Assembly: GCA_963971535.1 (NCBI GenBank)
Contig: OZ020592.1
Coordinates: forward strand, 56,238,836 to 56,302,835
Direction: 5' to 3'
DNA: 64,000 bases
DNA from: Notolepis coatsorum
Taxonomy: Eukaryota; Chordata; Actinopteri; Aulopiformes; Paralepididae
Shown: positions 1 to 12,716 of the stretch, one piece after another
Numbering within the stretch: position 1 is the stretch's first letter
Layout of the letters: each line of letters opens with the position of its first letter
Made by a program: the position numbers and the translations under genes
The notes under the pieces: generated by a model
What the model was told of the DNA's origin: nothing
Database searches by the model: none
What the model saw: the letters and a program-made list of their open reading frames with translations, nothing else

Positions 1-51
<51 letters not shown>

Positions 52-144
52 ACTCTGTCTCTCTAACTCTGTCTCTAACTCTCTAACTCTGTCTCTCTAA
101 CTATGTCTCTAACTCTGTCTCTAACTCTCTAACTCTGTCTCTCT
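1..144. repeat. CT microsatellite grading into CTCTAACTCTGT minisatellite
   Basis: The first 50 bases are pure CT dinucleotide. They grade into short units built from CTCTAA and CTCTGT. The same array resumes at 1363 and 2998, so it was one array that later received two insertions. Confidence 0.95.
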
Positions 145-1362
145 GAATGAATGAATGAATGAAAACTTTATTTAACAGATTGCAGAATGGGTACAATACA
201 GTACGGCTCAATACATACACTTGTTAAGGGGATGCAGACCTGAGAAAGACGTTTGTCTTGTTTCCATCAGGGTCCCCCATTTTCAATTCATATAGACATT
301 TATGACATACACAACATACATGACATTTATGGCATAGGGACATATAGGTATTTAGTACTGATACATTTGTGACATAAGCGGTATTCAAATATACAGTACT
401 GTTACCCCTAGATCCTGACAGAGTATATACATATGATGGGGAGGGGACTGTACATTAGGAGGGGGTGGGTGGGTGGGAGGGAAATATACATACGGCGGGG
501 AGGGAATATATACATGCGGTGGGGAGGAGACTGTCTATTAGGAGGTGGTGGGGGTTTTGGGCATTTACGGTGGCCAGTTTCGAATTGCAGCCTCCCGTAG
601 GTGCTCTTTAAGAGCGGTTTTGAATGTGGGCAGGGATTCACATTCCTTTACAGCTTTGGGTAGGGCGTTCCACATTGTTGTGGCATAATTGCGAAACGTG
701 TTTAGTCCCTTGTTTGAGCCGAATCTGGGTTTAACATGATTTGTTGAGCTTCCTCTGGTGTAGTGGTTGTGGTATTCACTGACCTTTGGGAAGTATTTTG
801 ACATGTACATGGGCACCCCGGTCGTATAGTGTATCTTGTAGACCAGGCCCATTGCAAGTTGCTGTACTCTGTCGTCTACTCTAAGCCATCCTAGGTTGTC
901 AAAGTGGGCAGGGGTGAGGTGGGTTCTGGGGTTCAGGTCAAGTAGTAGTCTGACCAGTTTGTTTTGTGATGTTTGTAATTTTGTTTTAAGCGCCTTTGAG
1001 GTGCTTTGGTACCATGAGGTGCACGCATAGTCATAGTACCTTTGAATGAGTGCTCCTGCCAGAGTCTTCAGGGTATTCTTGTTTACCAGAGAGGAGATCC
1101 GGTACAAGAATCTAGTTCGTTGGTTGACTTTTTTTATTACATTGGATGCCATTTTGTCACAGGAAAGATTTGCCTCTAGGATGGAACCCAGGTAGGTAAT
1201 TTCGTCTTTCCTTGTGACAATATTGTCACCCACTGTAACTGAGAAGCCGTCGGTCTTGCTGAGTTTGTTATTTGAACCGAAGAGAATGGACTCTGTTTTG
1301 CCCATGTGTAATGATAGTTTGTTATCAGCGAGCCATATGCAGATTTTGCCTAGTTCCGTGCT
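145..1362 (-). mobile_element. LINE-A copy 1, 5'-truncated, CATT-tail subfamily
   Basis: Reverse-strand non-LTR retrotransposon fragment. The 3' end is at 145 with a GAAT tandem tail next to the AATAAA-like region. A 246-residue open stretch (565-1305) encodes the C-terminal half of the reverse-transcriptase protein, starting at the MGKTES segment and ending in RNWPP. The copy breaks off in the segment following the FADD motif region, at about 1362, where the CT minisatellite resumes, so it is 5' truncated. The 3' UTR differs from most other copies here and matches the one ending at 28853. The family looks like the CR1/L2/Rex1 group of the Jockey superfamily; the exact clade is not certain. 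Confidence 0.9.
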
Positions 1363-1590
1363 CTAACTCTGTCTCTAACTCTCTCTCTCTAACTCTGTCT
1401 CTAACTCTGTCTCCAACTCTGTCTCTAACTCTGTCTCTCTAACTCTGTTTCTAACTCTCTAACTCTGTCTCCAACTCTGTCTCTAACTCTGTCTCTCTAA
1501 CTCTGTCTCTAACTCTCTAACTCTGTCTCTAACTCTGTTTCTCTAACTCTGTCTCTAACTCTGTCTCTCTAACTTTCTCTCTCTCTCTCT
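1363..1590. repeat. CTCTAACTCTGT minisatellite, second block
   Basis: Continuation of the array on the other side of the LINE-A insertion, made of alternating CTCTAA and CTCTGT units with occasional GTTTCT and CTCCAA variants. Confidence 0.95.
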
Positions 1591-1595
1591 CTAAC

Positions 1596-2997
1596 TGTTG
1601 TGAAGGATCAGATTAAACCGAATATATATATTTATTTATGGATATATATTTAATAGTATTTGTATATCGTTTGATATCCCTTGTATATTCCTTGTACATA
1701 TACACTGAATATCCCTTTAGTCTACTAACAGCCCATAATAGTTTCATTCTCTCATTGGACAAGAACTTGGCGCCAGCAGCCAAGCCCCTTGGTTCAAGTT
1801 CAATCGTGCCGACGAACATGTCGTTACTAGCCCGGTTCCGCGTAGGAATACGTCTGGCGAAATACGAATGGTACTATTTGTTCACAGCGCATATATATAT
1901 GGCGCAAGTAAAGTAGAACTTTCTTTTAGTCCCTTAGCCCTTAGTTATTTACCCTCCAACCTAGTGGCAAGACGTTAAGCCTCACCCACGATACACGTGT
2001 GGTGCAGTATGGTCAACTTGGCCTCAGAATGGCATTGAGACATCGTGTGGATTAATAGTTGAATTGTCATAGTTTGGCACTATACCGTCGAGTGGGACGT
2101 ATTTCTATTAAGTTAATAATAGTCTATTATGTATGGTGCATTGTTCGGTTAGAGTTATACAGTGAGTAGTACCCCCATCGTTTCCTCGCGTTATCTAGAG
2201 TCTTAACCAGGCTGGGCAGACCACGTGTGGTGCTTTCATCCGAGGAGTTCTGGGCTAGGACGAGTGGACCTGCACATTGGATTACCTTACCCGGATGACG
2301 GCGAGCCCTACACGACTTGGATTATCTACTTGCTTTGGGTGCTTTGATTTATGCCATGGATAACAGCCAACACTGGTGAGTGTTGGAACTACCCCCCGAG
2401 AGGAGTCCAGGTGAGACGGCGCTCTACCCCAAGTGAGGTCGCCTCACGTCTCTTCGTTGTGGACCGGCAGCTACCGTCTACAAGAGGGCCCAACTGTATT
2501 CATCTGTGGACCAAGGTTCTGTGGGCACCGTGTTCAGCACTCTGAATTCTCCCAAGAAATCGTTGGCCAGATGGGATATCGCCGGCGGCTCTCCTAACCC
2601 CCCCCCCTACTGACTTACAACCAGCAGGACCCCCCTTTAGTATATCCAGCTATAATCATTAAGTACCATCGCTATAGTTCCCTAAAGAACCAGGTTGTAT
2701 ACTTGCTTCCTGCGTAACCAGAGATTGGACATTCAATGTTGATTTGCCTACGAATACTCATTTGCCTTACAAGTGCATTCAAATCATAAATGTCATTAAG
2801 TGAACGTTGTATATACCCTTTGCTATATATTAAATATTCGACGGATACATTTGTGTGGACTTGGTTTCATGGTGGGAAAGTGTTCATCATATCTATATCA
2901 TGTACTGTGTGGCCAGTAGTTAAAGTACATAAAGCGGTAGTGGTTTAATGATACCATACTTATCAATACAGTCAGGGAATTGTACCCCTCAGTTACA
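1596..2997. mobile_element. Solo LTR, fossil, inserted in the minisatellite
   Basis: A 1402-bp single-copy-looking block interrupts the minisatellite. It begins with TG (TGTTGTGAAGG), ends with CA (CAGTTACA) and is flanked by the 5-bp direct repeat CTAAC at 1591-1595 and 2998-3002. These are the marks of an LTR-retroelement integration reduced to one LTR. No internal coding region is present, so it is a fossil. The perfect target duplication argues against great age, but CTAAC is also a word of the array itself. The family (Ty3/gypsy, BEL or ERV-like) cannot be decided from the LTR alone. Confidence 0.72.
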
Positions 2998-4480
<1,483 letters not shown>

Positions 4481-5980
4481 TCTTTCACAGAAGGTATCTC
4501 TCTGGCTTCAGAGCTCAGACCGTACTTGAGTGGATGGTGGTTTATTTTCATCTGCACCACGTCTCAGTGATTAGGAAGGTGTGTGTACCTACCAGTAACC
4601 TAATGGAGACACCTGACACCCTCTCTCTCTCTCTCTCTCTCTCTCGGCTGATAAATTAATGAGCATCTGAGGGGTATCCTCTGTCCCTCTCATGCGATCC
4701 GATATGATGGCAGAATAAAAGCCCTTTCAACTGATGAGAAAGGACGCTGTTGCCTCGAGGCGGCTTGGAAAAGGACTTGGTGTAATAATAATAGCGGAAC
4801 AAAGCGAGGGCCATTGTCCCTGCGCCACAAAACGACTGCATGCTCTCAGATGATCTGTTTGCGTGACTTGTCCAACCAATTCACACTGATACACATGAGG
4901 TATACAGGTAGCATTTTGGCAGAGTACACATATTTATCCCAGCTATTGTGATGCTTTGACCCTTACTGTCAGCACACGAGGCGTTGCCTCTCACTCACCT
5001 GGCCACCTTTCAGCGAGGAAGCTCCCTTTTGAAAATGACTGTTTTTGCACGTGGGTGCCTACAGTGGAAGGGGGAGTCCACCAAAGATTTATTTTTTTGA
5101 TTATAATTCTGCATTAGTAGACATTTTCCTAAAACTTGCAAGGAATATCTTGTGTTTTGAGTTAGAAAGTAAGAAACATGCCATATGATGACATCATACG
5201 AGAGATGGTTGAAAGAAAGTTGTATGGACAGTTATGTTTGTTTGTTTGTTTAATCATATTTTGATATGTTTAAAACGTATGGAAACATGAAACATTTTAG
5301 GTGAAATCCCCCTTTAAAATACATTAAAATAGATATATTAGTTTAGAAAAGCTGCGTATTGCCTTTTAATTGTGTCTGAACCACTTTGGATAAATAGTCC
5401 ATTGATAAAGCTGGACTTCCCTCTGTACACCACTAGATCAAACAGCTTCCATCTAATCTGGTCATACATTTAATCTAGACTGAGTGACACTGTTTTGTCA
5501 TCAGTTTGACCAACTCTGTGATCTTACAACAGCAGTTGGGAAGAAAAGAACAAGAGAATCTGCTTTTGGTCACGTCAAGCATGACCTTTGTAGCGTGACC
5601 TTTGTAGCGTCACCTTTGCGGAAACGTTTATCTTGCTCTTCATCGGAAACACTTTTATTTGGTGGGCATGTATTTGGTGTTAGTGCTGCAAAGCCAAGGT
5701 GTAGAATAAAACAATGACAAGATATTCTAACGACTTGCGTGATTTGATTGCAGGACTATGTGTAATTTGTCACCTTACCTTGAGGTAATTGCATAATTAC
5801 GTTAAAGTGAAGTGTGTTTGAGACCATTTTGTTACATAATGGCCAGTGTGCTGTTATTCTTCTCGTCAGTGTCAGTCTTTAATTAATCCTCTTTCTGACA
5901 GGCAACTGTTGCTCATGCTCAGGTTGGGTTTCTCTCCACCCCGTTCTCACCTGAGTCATTTAACTGAGAATAAGTCACTC
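4481..5980. other. Intergenic DNA, no gene seen
   Basis: After a short CT run at 4619-4645 this stretch is mostly non-repetitive and AT-rich. Its open frames are short and resemble no known protein. A small tandem repeat of TGACCTTTGTAGCG lies near 5582-5610. Confidence 0.6.
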
Positions 5981-5983
5981 TTA

Positions 5984-6382
5984 AAACCTGGTATTAACAT
6001 GTGATCTGTATCTGGATATTATTTGGATAATGAGACGACCAGATCTTGCCTTTGCATTTACACCTGTTATTTATATGCGTTCTCGTTGTCTGCACTGATC
6101 AGATCTCATTTCTCACATGCAATATGCAAACATCCAAAGCATGCAAGTAGGTGGGGTGGCAACAAGTCATTGGTAGGCCCTAATGTGAATACGCTGCATG
6201 GATTGCATTTACACCTGCTGACTCTGCCCAAGGTCCCATCACAATGTGAACCAGACTACCTCTGGAAGTGGCCTGGCTGATCTGATCACATTCTGGTTGC
6301 AATGTGTACTGTGTGCATTTACACCTTGCATAACATGCATTTTTCATTATCCAGATACAGATCGCATGTTAATACCAGGTGT
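5984..6382. mobile_element. MITE with about 30-bp inverted ends
   Basis: The ends are inverted copies of ACCTGGTATTAACATG followed by GATCTGTATCTGGATA. The left arm is near 5986-6020 and the right arm near 6349-6380. There is no coding capacity. The target duplication is not clear, so the superfamily is left open. Confidence 0.7.
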
Positions 6383-6582
6383 AAATGGGGTCTCTTTTGA
6401 CAGGGTAGCCATTTTGTCTTCTCTGTGTGTCAACTGAGACTGATCTGATCAAGAACGACCATGCTTTCTTCTGGAACTCTTCTGGAGGTTATAAGGAATT
6501 TACTTTTAATGTAATACTGGTCTGATGTCAAAGCAAATTAGCTATAGTCCCAAATACTTGATTTTGTTGGAGGAGTACTTCC

Positions 6583-6853
6583 ACTTTACTTTAGGGGGCG
6601 CAATAATAATGATGAATTACCTTGGAACTAAAGAGGAACTATATGTCAACAAACCGTTAATTAACCACCAGTTACTCAATTCTCAAACCTGATGTCTCAG
6701 TGCAGGGAAATACAGAATGGCTTCTACTTTTGCTTCCCAAAGACACATTCTAAAAGGTTAACTATCAGTTACATAATATTTCTTCATCATGTACATTGTA
6801 GTTCCTCATTCGATTCTAGGTTTATCATTATTTGCGCCCCCTTGAAGTAAAGT
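6583..6853. mobile_element. Short MITE with GGGGGCGC inverted ends
   Basis: The left end carries ACTTTACTTTAGGGGGCGC. The right end carries its near-perfect inverse (GCGCCCCC, then AAGTAAAGT), with TTATT-rich sequence inside both arms. It is 271 bp long and non-coding. The superfamily is not assigned. Confidence 0.65.
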
Positions 6854-7439
6854 CTGTGATGCTTTATATCATCATTAGGTAGTTTTTTTCCCTGTTGTTT
6901 TATATAGAATGTTCAGGTGTGACTTAGAGTTGACCTCTGGGACAGAGAGCCGTGTTGACTCAAAGGAGGCCCTGCACAGTCTCTCTTTTAATAAGTTACT
7001 ATGTGTTCTGTTATAGGTGGGTGAGGCGCTCTGTGAAGCTTCAAAGATCACAGCAGGGTTTGGGAACACCGTGGTCACATTAGGAAATCACTAACCAAGT
7101 GCAAAGCTTTTTACAATGATACAATGTTTGAGCTTGAGTAAGGTGGGTCCAAGGGCACCCAGGGCTTTTCTGATCATAGACCTGGAGTGTCGTAAGAAAG
7201 CTGGGTTTGGCCGCCCGCCCGCCCCCACCACCCCACACCCCCGCCACGCCACCCAACACCCCCACTCCTTCCTCATGTGCCAGGATCTACGCTGACCCGT
7301 GACACCAGCATTTAATGTCGTTCAAGGGCGTCCGTGTCCTTCCCGTGTACTATTTCACCCCGGTGTTCTTGTCTTATATCATATGGTATTTATTTAGTAT
7401 ATATATATTATAATATTTATAGGTATATTTATATAAATG
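6854..7439. other. Intergenic DNA with a C-rich tract
   Basis: No gene is recognised. A strongly C-biased tract lies at about 7208-7270 (GCCCGCCC then CCCCCACC-type words), followed by an AT-rich stretch. Confidence 0.5.
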
Positions 7440-7609
7440 TATTTGATTGTATACTATACAGATAGTGTTTATACATATAATTAACAATAGATTAAATTAT
7501 AATTTGTGATAGTTAAAAAGGGGTAGGAATTTCAAAAAGTGTATACTTCTTCCTACTCCTTTTTGTTTTTATACTTGTTCGAAAATAAAAATCTTTCATT
7601 CATTCATTC
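7440..7609 (+). mobile_element. LINE 3' end with CATT tail
   Basis: This looks like a LINE 3' UTR: a pair of AAAGGGGTAGGA-like and TCCTACTCCTTTT-like segments that can form a hairpin, then AATAAAAATC and a CATT tandem tail. No coding part remains. The family is probably CR1/L2-like and not the LINE-A family seen elsewhere here. Confidence 0.55.
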
Positions 7610-8916
7610 TTTTGTGCTTATTATGTACGTCAATCAAAAATAACAAATTAGATTTGCATTAATAGGGTTGTCTGGAAGTTTTAATATGATCCTATTGGCA
7701 GCCGATGACAGGGCGATTTTGCTGATCTCATCAACGTGTCACTCTGTGTGTGTTTTGGATGCACACTTTTGATATTAATTTATCCACACTGTTGCTCTGT
7801 GCTTCAAGTTTCCAAAGACAGAAGTTAAAAGACTGAACTGGTCTCAGGTGAAAAGCATTTTGTTTTTCTTTCTGACCTCATCACCATGAAAGTGTGGCTA
7901 GCTTGCGTCAACATTTGATACATCCAAAGAAAAGCTATTTGTAATGCAGACACCAACTAAAACAGTTCAACATACAGCCTTCAAGGGACACACAACCTTT
8001 GACATGAACTAAAACAAGCAAACTATATAGTGGACATAATAGTAATAGAATAGGAGTTAATAGATACATCCAGTAATAATACAGATATTTCAATTAAATA
8101 TTTTGGTTCTTCTATGGTAGCCTACAGTATATATTTTTAGGAGAAGTGTGTTTATAATTATGTTTAATGGTTAATGGCACATCACCAAACACATGATTGA
8201 ACATTTCCTAAAGGTATCCCTAATGAAATATACCATCGGAGGACCAACGCATTGCCTTACCTTGTTGATGAAGAGCTGGTCTGTGTTATACAGAGAGAGA
8301 TGCTTTCACATGTGAAAATGTCCTGCCATGTTCTGTGGATCTTTTTAATCCTTTCATGCACTTCTGTTTCTTTTGATGTCCTGGTTGTAAATAGATGTTC
8401 AGGTATTCAGACACAGGTGCAGCATCTCTCTCACTGTCTCTCTCTCTCTCTTTTGTTTCCCTCTCTCTCGCTCTCTCTATGCTCTCTCCTTCTCTATGAT
8501 ACACACCCTCCTCAAACACACACAGACACATACACACACCTACAGCCCGCCCTATAGCTAAAAGTGCATAAGTGAGTAAATGTAACAGCCATGTGATTCG
8601 GTGAGACTTCTTTTTTCTTTTTCTCAAAACTGCCCAATCCACTTCAAGATTACTGTCAACAGAGGGGAATGTGAACTTGAGCGTGCAGCTTTCCAAAAGG
8701 TAAATTAATACCCTCCTTATCAGTCGTACTTCAAAACTGACCTCTGTTTTAATGTGGAATTTGGAAGCTGTCACCGTTTAGACATTGGCAGAGCCCATTT
8801 TTCCCATGGCTGTTACATTACGTTTGGCAATTACTTTAGAATGGATATACCCCCCCCCCCCCCGCACTCTTTACAATTAAACAAGTATACGTGTCCCTAT
8901 AGGTTAAAACTGCAGC
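7610..8916. other. Intergenic DNA, no gene seen
   Basis: Mostly unique sequence. Simple repeats: a CT-rich run at about 8429-8500, a CA-rich run at 8514-8540 and a C run at about 8851-8864. The open frames across the CT/CA repeat are low-complexity artefacts. Confidence 0.5.
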
Positions 8917-8920
8917 TTAA

Positions 8921-9337
8921 AGGGGCACTTCACCAAAAAACAATGCTGATATATTTTGCACATAATCTCACACACATCCAAAACAGCTTTGCACACATTC
9001 ATTAAGTTTGACAGTTTGAATATGACCACCAGTGATGTCATCGTGGACATTGAATCCTTGTGTTGTGTTAATTACAGCACCATGAAATTATGTTGATGGG
9101 AAAAAATAACAATACCTTGTCTTATAGGGACTGCTACTTTATCATTTCATTGAGCTGTAATTAACACAATGCAAGGATTAAATGCCCCCAATGACATCAC
9201 TGGGGGCCATATTCAACCTCATTTACTCTCAATAACCATCAAACTAAATTAATGTGTGCAAAACTGTTTAGAGTTTTTGGATGTCTGTGAGATTATGTGC
9301 AAAATTAATCAGCATTGTTTTTTGGTGAAGTGCCCCT
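8921..9337. mobile_element. Foldback MITE in a TTAA target
   Basis: The ends are AGGGGCACTTCACC and its exact inverse, flanked by TTAA at 8917-8920 and 9338-9341. The inverted match continues imperfectly well inward: TTTTGCACATAATCTCACA pairs with TGTGAGATTATGTGCAAAA, and the GTTAATTACAGC segment pairs with GCTGTAATTAAC. The element is therefore largely palindromic. TTAA duplications point to the piggyBac or Kolobok type. It is non-coding. Confidence 0.85.
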
Positions 9338-9439
9338 TTAAGAGAGGAAGCAAAGTCAAGCTGTATGTGAGGGAGAGAGAGTTTTAAGAAACCATTTGTT
9401 GTGCAATTGTGACACACAGTAACACACATACAATTACAT

Positions 9440-9545
9440 TAGTTCAAGTTTCTTTATTAGTTGTCATTAGTTGTCATACAGAAGTACAGAATACTTTTAT
9501 ACAAAATGATTAAGTAGAGACTAATTAAATCTATCTACTGAATAC
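9440..9545 (-). mobile_element. LINE-B 3' fragment
   Basis: It carries the TTTCTTTATTAGTTGTCAT 3'-end sequence shared with the copies at 12031 and 29493. The TAGTTGTCAT segment is locally duplicated. Only the 3' UTR is left. Confidence 0.7.
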
Positions 9546-9962
9546 ATCCACAAAATAAAAGAAGAGAGAGGGTGAGAGGGAGAGAAAGGGCTGTATTTGA
9601 AAGGTCATCTGATTGAGGAAAGTGCTCCTGTGGTTTTGCATAGGGAGGGTGAATCGTGGACAGTGACTGGTAGCTTGATTTGCACATTTGGGTAACATTC
9701 AAATTACCTGTAAGTAAAGGCCATTTAAAGGGTTAGCTCAGAATTTTCAACCCCTAGCCATATTTCCTATGGCTAGGAAATATTATGCATCTTCTGCTGA
9801 GGAAGACCCACCCGTGAACATCTGTTCTGTGCCTCGTTTACATTCTGTCCGTAGGTCAGTGAGTGGAAGCGTTGGTCACACCTTTTCTCTTGTGCCACTG
9901 GGCACATGGTGCTGCTGCTCCATACAATTTGTATTGTATTTTTATTATTCGGAGCCCTCACG

Positions 9963-10375
9963 ATTCAAGAGTTTTATTTGTCATATACATACACAAGATA
10001 TGCAGTGAAATGTAGGTGGCCATGGCCATCTGAATTGTGTAAAAATACAAACAATAAAATAAAAAAATAGACATGATAAAAAAAGTTACAAGAATAAAAT
10101 ACAGTACTAAATGTAAGAAATTAAAACTAAAGTAATAAGTAATACTATACAAATATACAGTTATACAGTGGATTTAGAATCCTCATGGTCATCTCTGTAC
10201 GAGCAAAGTCACCAGACCTCCCAGAGTGTGTATGTATAACTTCCAAAAAGAAGAAAAAAATAAAAGAGGGTGTATGTATGAGATTAGTGATTATGATCAT
10301 ATGAGGCATCCAATTTGTGTGAAGTTTGATGCCAAGAATGGGATTTATGATAACAATGGACTGGAGGTTTCCCAT
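9963..10375 (-). mobile_element. LINE 3'-UTR fragment (L2/Rex1-like)
   Basis: The reverse-strand 3' end starts with TTCAAGAGTTTTATTTGTC and GCAGTGAAATG, a layout common to 3' ends of fish CR1/L2/Rex1-group LINEs. An A-rich UTR follows. No coding part is seen. Confidence 0.5.
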
Positions 10376-10540
10376 GAAGCTAGCTGACTGAAAGCTTGTC
10401 TGTAGCTATAAGCTTATTGTGAGCTTGAAGAAAGAAGAAATGTCCATAGTCCATAGACTTGGCTCAATAAAATGGGACAATAATAGAGGCCTTGCACAGA
10501 ATGTTTGTGTAGTTCTCTTTCTTCCAGTATGACTGCCTGT

Positions 10541-12011
10541 TTGATTGATTGATTGAAAACTTTATTAACAGATTGCAGAATGGGTACAGTACAGTACAGC
10601 TCAATACATACAATTGTTAAGGGGATGCAGACCAGAGAAAGACTTTCGTCTTGTTTACATCAGGGTCCCCCATTTTCAATTCATCGTAACATATATGACA
10701 TACATGACATACAGATAGACAGTACTGCTACATCTATACATTTATGACATACCAGATTTGCAAATACAGTACTGTTTGTGATACGAAAAGAGTCCAGAAA
10801 AAAGAGTATATACATTTGACGTAGAAACTGTACATTGGAGGAGGTTGGGTAGGAGTGGGGGGGGGGGGGGGGGGGGTTGGGTAGGAGGGGTGGGTGGGGG
10901 ACCCTGTACAACTGTACAAGCAAAACTGTACATTGGAATATTGACAAGACCATACTTGGTAATTTACTGTACATTGGAGGGGGTTGTGTTAGGACATTTA
11001 CAGGGGCCAGTTTCGAATTGCAGTCTCCCGTAGGTGTTTTTTGAGAGTGTTTTTGAAAGTGGGTAGTGATTCACATTCCTTTACAGCTTTGGGTAGGGCG
11101 TTCCACATTGATGTGGCATAATTGCTAAACGTGTTTAGTCCCTTGTTTGAGCCGAATCTGGGTTTAACATGATTTGTGGAGCTCCCTCTGGTGTTGTGAT
11201 CGTGGTATTCACTGACCTTTGGGAAGTATTTTGACATGTACATGGGTACCTTGGTCGTGTAGTGTATCTTGTAGACCAGGCCCATTGCAAGTTGCTGTAC
11301 TCTGTCGTCTACTCTAAGCCATCCTAGGTTGTCAAAGTGGGCAGGGGTGAGGTGGGTTCTAGGAGTAAGGTCAAGCAGTAGTCTGACCAGTTTGTTTTGA
11401 GATGTTTGTAATTTTGTTTTTAGCGCCTTTGAGGTGCTTTGGTACCATGAGGTGCAAGCATAGTCATAGTACCCTTGAATGAGTGCTCCTGCCAGAGTCT
11501 TCAGGGTATTCTTGTTTACCAGTGAGGAGATCCGGTACAAGAATCGAGTTCGTTGGTTGACTTTTTTTATTACATTGGATGCCATTTTGTCACAGGAAAG
11601 ATTTGCCTCTAGGATGGAACCCAGGTAGGTAATATCTTCTTTCCTTGTGACAATATTGTCACCCACTGTAACTGAGAAGCCGTCGGTCTTGCTGAGTTTG
11701 TTATTTGAACCGAAGAGAATGGACTCTGTTTTGCCCATGTGTAATGATAGTTTGTTATCAGCGAGCCATATGCAGATTTTGCCTAGTTCCGAGCTGAGGG
11801 TTTTTTCAACCTGTAACTTGTTCTTGTCAGAGACCAGCAGGGCTGAGTCGTCCGCAAACAGGAACAAGTTGCACTCACAAGCTGACGACATGTCATTTGC
11901 ATAAATTAGGAACAGTAGTGGACCTAGTATGCTTCCTTGTGGAACACCACAGCTTACTGTGAGGGGGGGGGGATAGGGTACCGTTTACTTCCACCATCTG
12001 CTCTCTCCCCT
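10541..12011 (-). mobile_element. LINE-A copy 2, 5'-truncated, CAAT-tail subfamily
   Basis: The 3' tail (TTGATTGATTGATTG on the + strand) is at 10541. A 297-residue frame (10998-11891) begins just upstream of the catalytic FADD box and runs to RNWPL. Upstream the conserved VPQGS segment is still recognisable. The C run encoding the Leu-Ser-Pro-Pro-Leu turn has 10 cytosines here, against 9 in the open copies, so that part is out of frame. The copy ends at about 12011 inside the RT domain. A G run in the 3' UTR (about 10857-10876) is expanded relative to the other copies. Confidence 0.92.
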
Positions 12012-12030
12012 GTAACCACTGGTAACCACT

Positions 12031-12210
12031 TTCAAGTTCAAGTTTCAAGTTTCAAGTTTCTTTAATAGTTGTCATACAGAAGTACAGAATACTTTTATAC
12101 AAAATGCGTCTTACTGTTACGCTCCAGAGACTGTGCAAGACAAGATAAGTATGAAATAAAATAACATAGTATAGCATGTAAATTAGAAGTCAAAAGAAAA
12201 TGCCAATTTT
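12031..12210 (-). mobile_element. LINE-B 3' fragment
   Basis: It has the same 3' UTR as the longer copy at 29493, including CATACAGAAGTACAGAATAC and CTCCAGAGACTGTGCAAG. The TTCAAG words at the tip are repeated. It is 5' truncated with no coding part. Confidence 0.75.
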
Positions 12211-12716
12211 TTGTGCAGTGGTAGAGAGCAGGTAAAACACTAGACAAACACAGTATTATTGTTCTACTGTGACTTGTTGACAAGATCCAGTAATAAGACA
12301 CCAAATTATTATGTTGTTGTTGATATATTTCTCATATCAACACATAGCAACCGTTGGTTTGGACATAGAAACTGATGTCGGTTCCATTGCCACGAATTAA
12401 TAGATATTTATGAGGATATATGTACTGTATGCGCTTAGGTATCATGTATTATATGTGTATATACATGTATGTGTAGATGACCATATAGAAGTAGGAGTTT
12501 GAATATGTGTGTGCGAATCTGTGTATGGGCGGATCAGTAGGCTATGTATGTATTCATAATCAGAAATTCAATAAATTGAAGCAGTGAAACGAAATTGTGT
12601 GTTATTCTCTCTATTCTTATCATGAGTCCACCTTAATAATTTTCTACAATAATGATATGCTATGGTGTACTAATAACACTGTCATATAATTCTGAGCGCT
12701 TTCAACTCCCATGTAG
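12211..12716. other. Intergenic or intronic DNA, no gene seen
   Basis: AT-rich sequence with TATG-type words. The Myb-domain start exon expected for the gene at 12717 is not visible here. Confidence 0.45.

Noticed and set aside
1638-1916. 92-residue forward frame in the solo LTR
   Set aside because: It has no similarity to any known protein, and LTRs are normally non-coding.
8252-8774. A 162-residue reverse frame and a 101-residue forward frame
   Set aside because: The frames run through CT/CA simple repeats and match no family.
11647-11904. 85-residue frame starting [16 protein letters not shown], found in several places
   Set aside because: It recurs antisense to the LINE-A RT in every copy (15614, 26796, 63685), so it is a shadow.
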